Positions 1 to 6,418 of a stretch of DNA of 8,501 bases are shown here, piece by piece; the first letter of the stretch is position 1, and each line of letters opens with the position of its first letter. A model generated the notes under the pieces. It was not told the origin of the DNA. It saw nothing but the letters and a program-made list of their open reading frames with translations, and searched no databases. The DNA comes from JAHIKV01 sp965195225 (GTDB lineage Bacteria > Planctomycetota > Planctomycetia > Pirellulales > Thermoguttaceae): the NCBI GenBank assembly GCA_965195225.1, contig CBDAFL010000144.1:1-8501 (forward strand). The letters run 5' to 3'. Position numbers and translations under genes: made by a program.

Positions 1-20
1 ATTCGTCCATGATAGACCCA

Positions 21-80
21 TCTGTTGCGCTCCTTCACATTGGAAAAAGTTTCCAAAACTTACAAAGGAAGCGCAACAGA
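21..80. repeat. Short palindromic element with CTGTTGCG termini
   Basis: The 11-base arms at 21-31 (TCTGTTGCGCT) and 70-80 (AGCGCAACAGA) are exact reverse complements. The match continues inward as CCTT/AAGG past one unpaired base. A second hairpin lies inside: TGGAAA (41-46), a 3-base loop, then TTTCCA (50-55). The whole 60-base unit therefore looks like a small nested palindrome or MITE-like element. Its terminal CTGTTGCG is shared with the outer arms of the element at 2702-2825. No target-site duplication is visible, and no T-tract follows to suggest a simple terminator. Confidence 0.7.
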
Positions 81-142
81 TTTCAAAAAACCTAACAAGC
101 CCAGTTTGCCAAAATTATTGGGTTTTCATCAGACCACCCTAG

Positions 143-163
143 CCCTCTCCCAGAGGGAGAGGG
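143..163. repeat. CCCTCTCCC/GGGAGAGGG palindrome at the fpg breakpoint
   Basis: Nine-base perfect arms, CCCTCTCCC (143-151) and GGGAGAGGG (155-163), flank a 3-base loop. It sits immediately before the point where Fpg similarity begins. It is low-complexity purine/pyrimidine sequence unlike the coding DNA that follows. It resembles short dispersed palindromes common in GC-rich bacterial genomes, but that comparison is from memory. Confidence 0.65.
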
Positions 164-176
164 GACCAAGTGCGAC

Positions 177-830
177 GGCAGCGATTTGATCGTCCTCGAA
201 CCGCGCATGACCGGACTGGTCTTGCTCGCCAATCCACCGGACGAAGAACATCTGCGGCTGGTCTTTTCGCTGAAAGGAGGCCGGGCCGAAAACATCCTCT
301 TCTGGGACCAACGGGGCCTGGGCGTGGCCCGGCTCCTCTCGCACGAGGAGTTCCTCCAGCAATTTGGCCCAAACCGATTGGGACCGGACGCTCTAACGAT
401 CGCCCCCAAGGCCCTGCGCGAACGGTTGGGCGTCAGCCGTCGGGCGATCAAAGTTGCGCTGCTGGACCAACGCGCGTTGGCCGGTGTGGGGAATCTTTAC
501 GCCTCGGAGATATTGCACCGCGCCGGCATCCACCCCGCCGTGCCCTGCCGTCGGCTCAGCGCGGCCGACTGGTCGAGGCTGCACGCGGCCATGCGTACCG
601 TGTTGCGGGCGGCCATCCGCCACCAAGGCTCGACGCTCCGCGACGGCACGTACCGGATTGCCCGAGACGACCCCGGCGGCTATCAACGCTATCACCGCGT
701 TTACCAAAGGAAGGGCGAGCCGTGCCTTCAATGCGGCAAGGCCCGGATCGAGCGGATCGTTCAGTCGCAGCGTTCCACGTTTTTCTGCCCGGTTTGCCAA
801 CGTGCTTGCGGTTCCCGCCGCCGGAGGTAA
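177..830 (+). pseudogene. mutM: 5'-truncated formamidopyrimidine-DNA glycosylase (Fpg/MutM) remnant
   Basis: Intact Fpg excises oxidised purines such as 8-oxoguanine and cuts the abasic site; its N-terminal Pro and Glu are catalytic. Here similarity starts near family residue 65 (LIVLEPRMTG) and runs to the C-terminus. Present are the helix-two-turn-helix region with LLDQRALAGVGNLYASE, and a C-terminal zinc finger with CLQC and CPVC pairs around the conserved QRST loop. About 64 N-terminal residues, including the PELPEVE motif and the catalytic lysine, are missing. The reading frame upstream is open only back to a TAA at 93-95, and the intervening sequence is a palindrome plus AT-rich DNA, not Fpg. 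A TTG at 186 would give 214 residues, against about 270 for the family, but it would lack glycosylase activity. Family assignment is firm; pseudogene status is inferred from the missing active site. Confidence 0.85.
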
Positions 831-852
831 ACTAATGTCGCGGGCAAAACAC

Positions 853-1001
853 TAAGGGCCTAAGTGAAAATAATTGTCGAATTTGGGTGGCACGTCCCTG
901 AGCGCAGCGAAGGGCGTGGTTTGGTCGTGTACCACGCCCTTCGCTGCGCTCAGGGACGTGCCACCCTCAGTCGAAAGCGGCAGTTATTGATTCGCCGGTC
1001 C
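853..1001. repeat. 149-bp hairpin repeat, copy 1
   Basis: This stretch matches 6262-6410 without gaps at 139 of 149 positions. Its core is a perfect 36-bp inverted repeat, 885-920 against 931-966, around a 10-base loop. An outer pair, AATAATTGTCG (869-879) and CGGCAGTTATT (978-988), is also nearly complementary. There is no open reading frame of its own. The repeat ends 21 bases before the start codon of the TPR gene, so it lies where that gene's promoter or 5' leader should be. It could be a non-autonomous mobile element, a REP-like element, or a transcribed hairpin; the sequence alone does not decide. Confidence 0.9.
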
Positions 1002-1022
1002 TAACTCAATCCAAACCAGAAA

Positions 1023-2675
1023 ATGAACAGACACAAGATATTCCGTTCCGGCGTTGTCGTCTCGATTGGGACAATTGTGGTTGCCCTGACGTTTGCATCT
1101 GCCGCCGTTGCCCAAGGCCAGCTGGGGCCTATCCTCCGCGGCGCCAATAAGGATAAACAAAAGGACGCCGAAGAGAACTCACCGGCGGCCAAATCGTACG
1201 CCAAAGGAGTTGCGGCGCTGGAAAAGGACAATGTGGACGAAGCCATCAAATGGTTGAGCCGGGCGATCAGGCTCGATCCGAAATACGCGCCGGCATATTG
1301 CGACCGGGGGTTGGCCCTGGTAATGAAGGGGGAGCCGGACAAGGCCATTGCCGACCTGACGACCGCGATCCGGCTCGTGCCCGATGGTGCCCGATCTTAC
1401 TTCAACCGCGGTTTCGCCTATTTCCACAAGGACCAGTACGAGAAAGCGGTGGCCGACTACACCAGCGCCATCCGCCTGCACCCGAGCTACGCCGACGCGT
1501 ACCGCGATCGAGGCTTCGTGCGTACGCTGCTGGGCGATATGGACCGCGCCTTGGACGACTTGAACTTTGCCGTCCGGTTGGCGCCGGACGATGCATCCGC
1601 TTACATCAGCCGCGGCAAGGCGTACTTCGAGTTGGGCGAGTGGGACCGCGCCATCTCCGACTTCGGTCGGGCCGTCAAGCTGGCCCCTCGGGACGCCGAC
1701 GCCTGGTGCGAACGCGGCAACGCCCTGGCGATAAAAGGCGACTACGACGGCGCGCTGGCCGACCTGGAACGGGCGGTGACGCTTGCCCCCGACGATCCGA
1801 CCGTTCGCTTCACCCGCGGCTACGCCTATCGGAAGAAAGGCGCGCTGGACAAGGCGGCGGCCGATTTCAACGAGGTGCTGCGCGTCGATCCGGAGTTTGG
1901 CGAGGCATATCGCGAGCGCGGCTGCGTGCTGGCCACCAAGGGCGAACTGGACAAGGCGTTGGCCGATCTCGACAAGGCGATCGAGATATACACGGACGAT
2001 TACGAGGCCCTCCTCCGCCGCGGCGAAGTCCACACCTGGAAGGGGAACCTCAGAAAAGCGTTGGCCGATTTCGACGAGGCTATCAAACTCGATCCGGCTT
2101 TTACCGAGGCATATTTCCATCGTGCTTTGACACACCTCGCAAACGACGAACCAACCAAAGCGGCGGCCGACTACAGAACGCTTGTCCGGCTCGATCCACG
2201 CAAGCCCGACGAATACAAAAAATGGGGCCGAAGCGAAGACAAGGAAAAATGCGGCAAAGCGGTCGAGCGGCTCGAAAAGACGCTCGAACAGGCGAAAACC
2301 GACGCGAAAAAACATTCGCGGCAAGCAGTCGTGCTGCACAAGGCGGGAGAGTTGGAAAAGGCCGTCGAGGAATACGGCAAGGCGCTGGTCCTATATCCGC
2401 GCTACATGGAAGTTTATTACAACCGCGGCCTGGCACGCCGCAAACTGGACGACGTCCCGGGCGCGATCGCCGACTACTCGCGGGCGATCCGTTTGGACCC
2501 GGGCTACATTCCCGCTTACGCCAACCGGGGTTTCGCCTACTACAAACTAGGCGAGTTGGGCTTGGCGGCCGCCGATTTCGACCGGATTCTCGAACTCGAC
2601 CCGAAAAACGCCGACGCGCTGAAAAGCCGCAAGGTGATACTCAAAATGCTCGCCGGCAGTCGGGAAAATAAATGA
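1023..2675 (+). CDS. Exported TPR-repeat protein
   Basis: The protein has 550 residues. Residues 1-30 form a Sec signal peptide: a basic start (MNRHK), a hydrophobic core and a likely cut after AVA. A short charged linker follows. From about residue 54 there are ten uninterrupted 34-residue TPR units ending in motifs such as AIRLDP (54-393). A degenerate Lys/Glu-rich unit of the same length follows (394-427), then three more canonical units (428-528) and a short basic tail. TPR solenoids bind other proteins and have no enzymatic role by themselves; the partner cannot be read from this sequence. The ATG at 1023 fits the signal peptide, but no clear Shine-Dalgarno sequence precedes it. The gene stands alone between two palindromic repeats. 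The existence of the gene and the TPR call are near certain; its function is unknown. Confidence 0.93.
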   Translation: MNRHKIFRSGVVVSIGTIVVALTFASAAVAQGQLGPILRGANKDKQKDAEENSPAAKSYAKGVAALEKDNVDEAIKWLSRAIRLDPKYAPAYCDRGLALVMKGEPDKAIADLTTAIRLVPDGARSYFNRGFAYFHKDQYEKAVADYTSAIRLHPSYADAYRDRGFVRTLLGDMDRALDDLNFAVRLAPDDASAYISRGKAYFELGEWDRAISDFGRAVKLAPRDADAWCERGNALAIKGDYDGALADLERAVTLAPDDPTVRFTRGYAYRKKGALDKAAADFNEVLRVDPEFGEAYRERGCVLATKGELDKALADLDKAIEIYTDDYEALLRRGEVHTWKGNLRKALADFDEAIKLDPAFTEAYFHRALTHLANDEPTKAAADYRTLVRLDPRKPDEYKKWGRSEDKEKCGKAVERLEKTLEQAKTDAKKHSRQAVVLHKAGELEKAVEEYGKALVLYPRYMEVYYNRGLARRKLDDVPGAIADYSRAIRLDPGYIPAYANRGFAYYKLGELGLAAADFDRILELDPKNADALKSRKVILKMLAGSRENK

Positions 2676-2701
2676 CGCGGCGGAGATTGACTAATTCGTT
2701 C

Positions 2702-2825
2702 CTGTTGCGGAAGGGGTGGGTGTCATGGGTAAGCGGAGCTTACCCGTGTAGGGTTTCCGCGTTTTCCGGCCCACGGGCAAGCTCCGCTTACCCATGACAC
2801 CCGGCCCGACAGCTTTCCGCAACAG
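2702..2825. repeat. Nested palindromic element with self-complementary arms
   Basis: The outer arms CTGTTGCGGAA (2702-2712) and TTCCGCAACAG (2815-2825) are perfect. Inside them, 2718-2748 pairs with 2772-2802 over 31 bases with one mismatch, around a 23-base loop. Each inner arm is also a hairpin by itself: GGGTAAGC-GGA-GCTTACCC at 2727-2745 and GGGCAAGC-TCC-GCTTACCC at 2775-2793. The unit can thus fold as one long stem or as two small hairpins. It fills most of the 186-base gap between the TPR and mutarotase genes. The outer arms resemble those at 21-80. Confidence 0.85.
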
Positions 2826-2850
2826 AAACCAATTCCAGAACTTTTTTCCG

Positions 2851-2855
2851 GGAGG
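2851..2855 (+). promoter_or_regulatory. Ribosome binding site of the mutarotase gene
   Basis: GGAGG lies 6 bases before the ATG at 2862. This supports the upstream start and therefore the lipoprotein signal peptide. Confidence 0.7.
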
Positions 2856-2861
2856 ATTGTT

Positions 2862-4031
2862 ATGAAATCGTCATGGGAACGTGTGGCGATGCTTGTGTTG
2901 GGCGTTGTCGCGGCGGCCGCGATCGGCTGCCCGGCTCATAATCAGACAATACCGGACACCGACCAAACAGGAACAAGCGAGGGGGAAATGAGCAATAAGA
3001 AAGAGCCTTTTGGAAAGACGCCCGAGGGCGCCGAAGTCGATCTATACACGCTTACCAACGCCAACGGGCTGCGGGTGAAAATCATGACCTACGGGGCCAC
3101 GATCACCTCGGTCGAGGTGCCCGACCGCGACGGCCGGCTGGCCAACGTGACCCTCTCGCTCGATTCGCTCGACGACTATCTGAAGGGCCACCCCTTTTTC
3201 GGCTCGACCGCGGGCCGATACGCAAACCGCATTGCCAAGGGCAAGTTCAGCATCGACGGCAAGGAATATACCTTGGCCACGAACAACGGACCCAATCATC
3301 TGCACGGCGGCGAAAAGGGCTTTGACAAGGTCGTCTGGAAGGCCGAACCGATCGATGGCGAAGATTTCGTGGGCGTCGCGTTTTCCTACGAAAGCCCCGA
3401 CGGCGAGGAAGGATATCCCGGCAAACTTTTGGTCAAAGTGACTTACAGCCTGACAAACGACAACGAGTTGCGGATGGAATTCGCGGCCACGACTGACAAG
3501 CCGACGGTGGTCAATCTGGTCAACCACACATATTGGAATCTGGCCGGCGGGGGCGAGGGCGACGTACTCGATCATCTGCTGACGCTCAACGCCGATCGTT
3601 TCCTGCCGGTCGACGACGGCCTGATCCCGTCGGGCGAGTTGGAGCCGGTGGCGGGAACGCCCATGGACTTTACACGGCCAAAGACCATCGGGTCGCGGAT
3701 CGGGCAGGTCGAAGGGGGATACGATCACTGCTACGTGTTGAACAAGACCGACGGCGATACCGAGCCGTCGTTCGTGGCCAAGATAACCGAGCCGGGTAGC
3801 GGTCGGGTAATGGAGATTTTCACCACTCAGCCGGGCGTGCAGTTCTACACCGGTAACTTTCTCGACGGCAAGTTGACCGGTGGAGGAAAGCCCTTCAAGC
3901 GGCATTACGGTTTCTGCTTGGAGACCCAACACTATCCCGATTCGCCCAACCGGCCGGAGTTTCCCTCGACGTTGCTTGCCCCGGGCGAGAAATATCGGCA
4001 GACGACGGTCCACAAGTTCAGCGTGGAGTGA
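2862..4031 (+). CDS. galM: Aldose 1-epimerase (galactose mutarotase), predicted lipoprotein
   Basis: This enzyme interconverts alpha and beta anomers of galactose, glucose and related sugars. The 389-residue protein shows the family's landmarks: RYANRI (119-124), NHLHGG (145-150), NHTYWN (221-226, with the presumed catalytic acid His222), GYDH (286-289, with sugar-binding Asp288), GVQFYTGN (325-332) and ETQH (354-357, with the presumed catalytic base Glu354). Residues 1-23 form a lipoprotein signal with lipobox AIGC and Cys23; a polar linker follows to about residue 50. The enzyme should therefore be membrane-anchored outside the cytoplasm, whereas classical GalM is cytoplasmic and about 340-350 residues long. 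The extra length is the signal and linker. A second ATG at 2988 has its own SD-like sequence and would give a 347-residue form without the signal. Catalytic assignments follow the known GalM family pattern. Confidence 0.94.
   Translation: MKSSWERVAMLVLGVVAAAAIGCPAHNQTIPDTDQTGTSEGEMSNKKEPFGKTPEGAEVDLYTLTNANGLRVKIMTYGATITSVEVPDRDGRLANVTLSLDSLDDYLKGHPFFGSTAGRYANRIAKGKFSIDGKEYTLATNNGPNHLHGGEKGFDKVVWKAEPIDGEDFVGVAFSYESPDGEEGYPGKLLVKVTYSLTNDNELRMEFAATTDKPTVVNLVNHTYWNLAGGGEGDVLDHLLTLNADRFLPVDDGLIPSGELEPVAGTPMDFTRPKTIGSRIGQVEGGYDHCYVLNKTDGDTEPSFVAKITEPGSGRVMEIFTTQPGVQFYTGNFLDGKLTGGGKPFKRHYGFCLETQHYPDSPNRPEFPSTLLAPGEKYRQTTVHKFSVE
2979..2990 (+). promoter_or_regulatory. Possible internal translation start of galM
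   Basis: A purine-rich GAGGGGGAA (2979-2987) directly precedes an in-frame ATG at 2988-2990. Starting there would drop the lipoprotein signal and linker and leave the full catalytic domain. The match may be chance: the linker codes for Glu/Gly, which gives such purine runs. Confidence 0.3.
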
Positions 4032-4055
4032 TTGGGCGAACCCCTGTCTGTGTAG

Positions 4056-4083
4056 GGTGGGTCAAGCGAAGCGCAGCCCCACC
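4056..4083. repeat. Weak inverted repeat downstream of galM
   Basis: GGTGGG (4056-4061) and CCCACC (4078-4083) flank a 16-base interior rich in GCGAAGCG. The arms are short, and the match outside them is imperfect. It may be a decayed member of the palindrome families seen in the other gaps. Confidence 0.35.
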
Positions 4084-4140
4084 AACAGCGGGAAAAACTT
4101 TCCTGAAACGGCGACGTGACATCCGTTTAGCGGTCGATGT

Positions 4141-4169
4141 TTGCATCGTGCCGTTCGTTCGTGTATGAT
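4141..4169 (+). promoter_or_regulatory. Candidate sigma70-type promoter for the isomerase gene
   Basis: TTGCAT (4141-4146) and TATGAT (4164-4169) are separated by 17 bases. The -10 matches the consensus at five of six positions; the -35 is weaker, at three of six. Transcription from about 4176 would leave a 50-base leader before the ATG at 4226. A short palindrome, CGATG-TTTG-CATCG (4135-4148), overlaps the -35 box and could be an operator, although arms this short occur by chance. Confidence 0.4.
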
Positions 4170-4225
4170 GCAGGTGGTTTCTTCCACATTATATCCCACC
4201 AAACTCGATCTTCGAGGATAATGCC

Positions 4226-5173
4226 ATGAATCGCCGCAAGTTTCTAGCCGCATCCGCCGCAGCGGGCGTCGGGTTTTCAATCGCCGGAAGGCTGAAGGCC
4301 GCGCGGCTGGAGACGACACTGCGCAAAGCGCTGATCGGTGTGCCGAACAAAGAGGTGTTTGCCGCTTGGAAGGAGGCCGGGTTCGAGGGCATGGAGACCA
4401 CGAAATGGCAGGCCTTGCCCCGCGAGGCGGCCGCCGCGCGCGAAATGGCCGAGTCGTTCGGCATGCGGATCCATTCCGTGTTGTTCGGTTGGGGAAAGCT
4501 CAACGGCGGCGAGGCGGCGCTGTCGGAAGGCGTGACAAAAATGGAAATCGCCCTCCGCGCGGCGCAAGACTACGGTGCGGACGCCGTGCTTATCGTCCCC
4601 TGCAAGATCGGCGGCATGCCGATCCCCCGGCCGCGAGATTTTGACATCCGTTTCGACGAAGACTCGGGCCATATCGAGCAGGTCGTCGTCGGCGACAATT
4701 CGAGATACGAAAAATACATCGAGGCCCACAATCACGCCGTCGATGCCTCGCGCGAGGGCGTCAAGCGGCTGATACCAACGGCGGAAAAGACGGGCGTGGT
4801 TGTCGCCCTGGAAAACGTCTGGAACAATCTCTGGGTAACGCCCGCGCTGTTCACGAACTTCGTCGCCTCGTTCAACAGCCCTTGGGTAAAAGCGTATTTC
4901 GACATCGGCAACCATGTGAAATACGCCCCGCCGCAAGATTGGATCCGCTCGCTGGACAAGCTGATCGTCAAGTGTCACGTGAAGGACTTCAAGCTGTCGG
5001 CCGACCGCAACGGCGGCAAGTTCTGCAACATCCGCGATGGGAGCGTCGATTGGCCCGTCGTGCGAAAGGCCCTCGAAGAAATAGACTACAACGGTTGGAT
5101 GACCATCGAGGGCGGCGATCTTTCACCCGAGGAACACGGCAAACGACTCGATTTGATCATCGCGGGCGAATAA
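4226..5173 (+). CDS. Tat-exported sugar phosphate isomerase/epimerase-like TIM-barrel protein
   Basis: The 315-residue protein belongs to the xylose isomerase-like TIM-barrel superfamily (AP endonuclease 2 fold). Members are metal-dependent sugar isomerases, epimerases or related enzymes; the substrate cannot be read here. Likely metal ligands are Glu196 (ALENVWN), Asp226 and His230 (FDIGNH), His251 (KCHVKD) and Glu295 (MTIEGG), a complete set. The N-terminus MNRRKFLAA followed by an Ala/Gly-rich hydrophobic stretch is a twin-arginine signal, which suggests export of a folded, metal-loaded enzyme to the periplasm. The ATG at 4226 follows a GAGGA sequence (4214-4218) at good spacing and a candidate promoter at 4141-4169. 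The next gene starts 89 bases downstream on the same strand, so the two may be co-transcribed. Such isomerases are often found beside Gfo/Idh/MocA genes in planctomycetes. The family is firm; the reaction is unknown. Confidence 0.92.
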   Translation: MNRRKFLAASAAAGVGFSIAGRLKAARLETTLRKALIGVPNKEVFAAWKEAGFEGMETTKWQALPREAAAAREMAESFGMRIHSVLFGWGKLNGGEAALSEGVTKMEIALRAAQDYGADAVLIVPCKIGGMPIPRPRDFDIRFDEDSGHIEQVVVGDNSRYEKYIEAHNHAVDASREGVKRLIPTAEKTGVVVALENVWNNLWVTPALFTNFVASFNSPWVKAYFDIGNHVKYAPPQDWIRSLDKLIVKCHVKDFKLSADRNGGKFCNIRDGSVDWPVVRKALEEIDYNGWMTIEGGDLSPEEHGKRLDLIIAGE

Positions 5174-5191
5174 AAACCAAACAAGCTCCTG

Positions 5192-5215
5192 GTTCCCGCG
5201 GAGGACCGTGGGAAC
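5192..5215 (+). repeat. Hairpin between isomerase and oxidoreductase genes
   Basis: GTTCCCGCGG (5192-5201) and CCGTGGGAAC (5206-5215) form a 10-bp stem with one G-T pair, which is a legal wobble in RNA, around a 4-base loop. No T-run follows, so it is a poor intrinsic terminator. It could modulate expression between the two genes or stabilise processed mRNA ends. Confidence 0.5.
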
Positions 5216-5262
5216 GAGAACCAATCCGTTTCATTGTTCCATTTTTCAGGAGAGTACGCCAA

Positions 5263-6264
5263 ATGAAGGCCAAAGCGATTCTGCCGTTGCTTATTACTTG
5301 CTTGATCCATGCCTCCGTAGTCAGCGTGTGCGCTGCCGACGCCCCCGCCAAGAAGATCAGGGCGGGCATAATCGGCCTGGACACTTCACACGTCACGGCA
5401 TTTACAAAGATGCTGAACGATCCAAAGGCCGCCGGCGACCTGGCCGACATATCGGTCGTGGCGGCCTATCCCGGCGGCAGCCCCGACATGCCGGCAAGTT
5501 GGGACCGCGTGAAGGAGTACACCGAGAAGCTGCGCGGGATGGGCGTCGAGATCGTCGATTCGATCGACGAGTTGCTCGAACGGGTGGACGTGGTGTTGTT
5601 GACGAGCGTCGATGGCCGGCCGCACCTGGCCCAGGCCCGGCCGGTGATTGCCGCGGGCAAGCCGTTGTTCATCGACAAGCCGATGGCCGCCTCGCTGGCC
5701 GACGCAATGGAAATCTTCCGGCTGGCGAAGGAAAAGAACGTACCTTGTTTCTCGTCCTCGTCGTTGCGGTTCGGCTCGGGTTTTCAGGCGGCCCGCGCCG
5801 GCAAGACGTTCGGCAAGGTCCGCGTTTGCACGGCCTGGGGGCCCATGAAAATCGAGCCGCACCACCCGGACCTCTTTTGGTACGGCATCCACGGCGTGGA
5901 AATCCTGTTCACGATCATGGGACCGGGGTGCGAAGAGGTCACGCGCGTCGCGCCGGAGCGGGTGGCGGGCGTATGGAAGAACGGCCGACGAGGCACGTTC
6001 GTCGCCAAGAAGGGGTACGGCGCAACGGTCGAAGGAGAAAAAGGAAGCGGAGAGGCCGGCAAGTACGAGGGTTACGCGCCGTTGGTCGTCGAGATAGCAA
6101 AATTCTTCAAGACCGGAAAACCGCCCGTCAGCGCCGAGGAAACGTTGGAAATACTGGCCTTCATGGAAGCGGCCGATGAGAGCAAGCGCCTCGACGGCGC
6201 GCCGGTGAAGATCGAAGACATCATGCGTCGAGCCGGTGAAAAGAACGCCGCGGGCGGAAAGTAA
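5263..6264 (+). CDS. Exported Gfo/Idh/MocA-family oxidoreductase-like protein
   Basis: The 333-residue protein has a Sec signal peptide (residues 1-24, ending VCA) followed by a Rossmann-like domain (about 31-145) and an alpha/beta C-terminal domain with GIHGVEIL (208-215). Gfo/Idh/MocA enzymes oxidise or reduce sugars with NAD(P). The nucleotide-binding loop reads GIIGLDTSH where the usual pattern is GxGxxG, and the family's EKP motif is DKP (138-140). Cofactor use is therefore less certain than the fold, but exported relatives often carry a tightly bound cofactor. The start at 5263 is preferred because AGGAGA (5248-5253) precedes it and a signal peptide follows. The frame is open for a long way upstream, but only as an overlap with the isomerase gene. 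It probably acts with the isomerase 89 bases upstream. Its stop codon TAA forms the first three bases of the 149-bp repeat. Confidence 0.9.
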   Translation: MKAKAILPLLITCLIHASVVSVCAADAPAKKIRAGIIGLDTSHVTAFTKMLNDPKAAGDLADISVVAAYPGGSPDMPASWDRVKEYTEKLRGMGVEIVDSIDELLERVDVVLLTSVDGRPHLAQARPVIAAGKPLFIDKPMAASLADAMEIFRLAKEKNVPCFSSSSLRFGSGFQAARAGKTFGKVRVCTAWGPMKIEPHHPDLFWYGIHGVEILFTIMGPGCEEVTRVAPERVAGVWKNGRRGTFVAKKGYGATVEGEKGSGEAGKYEGYAPLVVEIAKFFKTGKPPVSAEETLEILAFMEAADESKRLDGAPVKIEDIMRRAGEKNAAGGK

Positions 6265-6410
6265 GGGCCTGGGGGGAAATAATTGTCGAATTTGGGTGGC
6301 ACGTCCCTGAGCGTAGCGAAGGGCGTGGTTTGGTCGCGTACAACGCCCTTCGCTACGCTCAGGGACGTGCCACCCCCAGTCGAAAGCGACAGTTATTGAT
6401 TCGCCGGTCC
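6262..6410. repeat. 149-bp hairpin repeat, copy 2
   Basis: This is the second copy of the repeat at 853-1001, in the same orientation, ungapped, with ten substitutions. Its 36-bp stem is 6294-6329 against 6340-6375, with one mismatch (6327/6342). Relative to copy 1, a C-G pair (905/946) is replaced by T-A (6314/6355), so pairing is kept. The outer arms AATAATTGTCG (6278-6288) and CGACAGTTATT (6387-6397) pair with only one mismatch. It lies between the convergent oxidoreductase and BBP7 genes and begins at the oxidoreductase stop codon. Confidence 0.9.
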
Positions 6411-6418
6411 CCGCCTCT

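Noticed and set aside
885..966. Hairpin as an intrinsic terminator for the fpg remnant
   Set aside because: The stem is far longer than usual terminators, no T-tract follows, and the same unit recurs elsewhere with flanking conserved sequence, which fits a repeat element better.
1179..2339. Long minus-strand open frame of 386 codons within the TPR gene
   Set aside because: It is a mirror of the GC-rich, 102-base-periodic TPR coding sequence, so it shows repeating composition but no recognisable domain or start signal.
1023..2675. Periodic DNA of the TPR gene as a CRISPR-like or satellite array
   Set aside because: The 102-base period matches 34-residue protein repeats in one continuous reading frame, with diverged nucleotides between units.
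3042..4013. Minus-strand open frame of 323 codons within galM
   Set aside because: The plus-strand frame contains all mutarotase motifs. The opposite strand encodes no recognisable family and has no ribosome binding site.
4882..5262. Open frame extending the oxidoreductase gene upstream to 4882
   Set aside because: It overlaps the isomerase gene in another frame, gives Arg/Gln-rich sequence without family resemblance, and lacks a ribosome binding site. The start at 5263 has both a ribosome binding site and a signal peptide.
853..6410. The two 149-bp repeats as ends of a composite transposon
   Set aside because: The copies are in direct orientation, encode nothing, show no target duplication, and the genes between them look like ordinary chromosomal genes.
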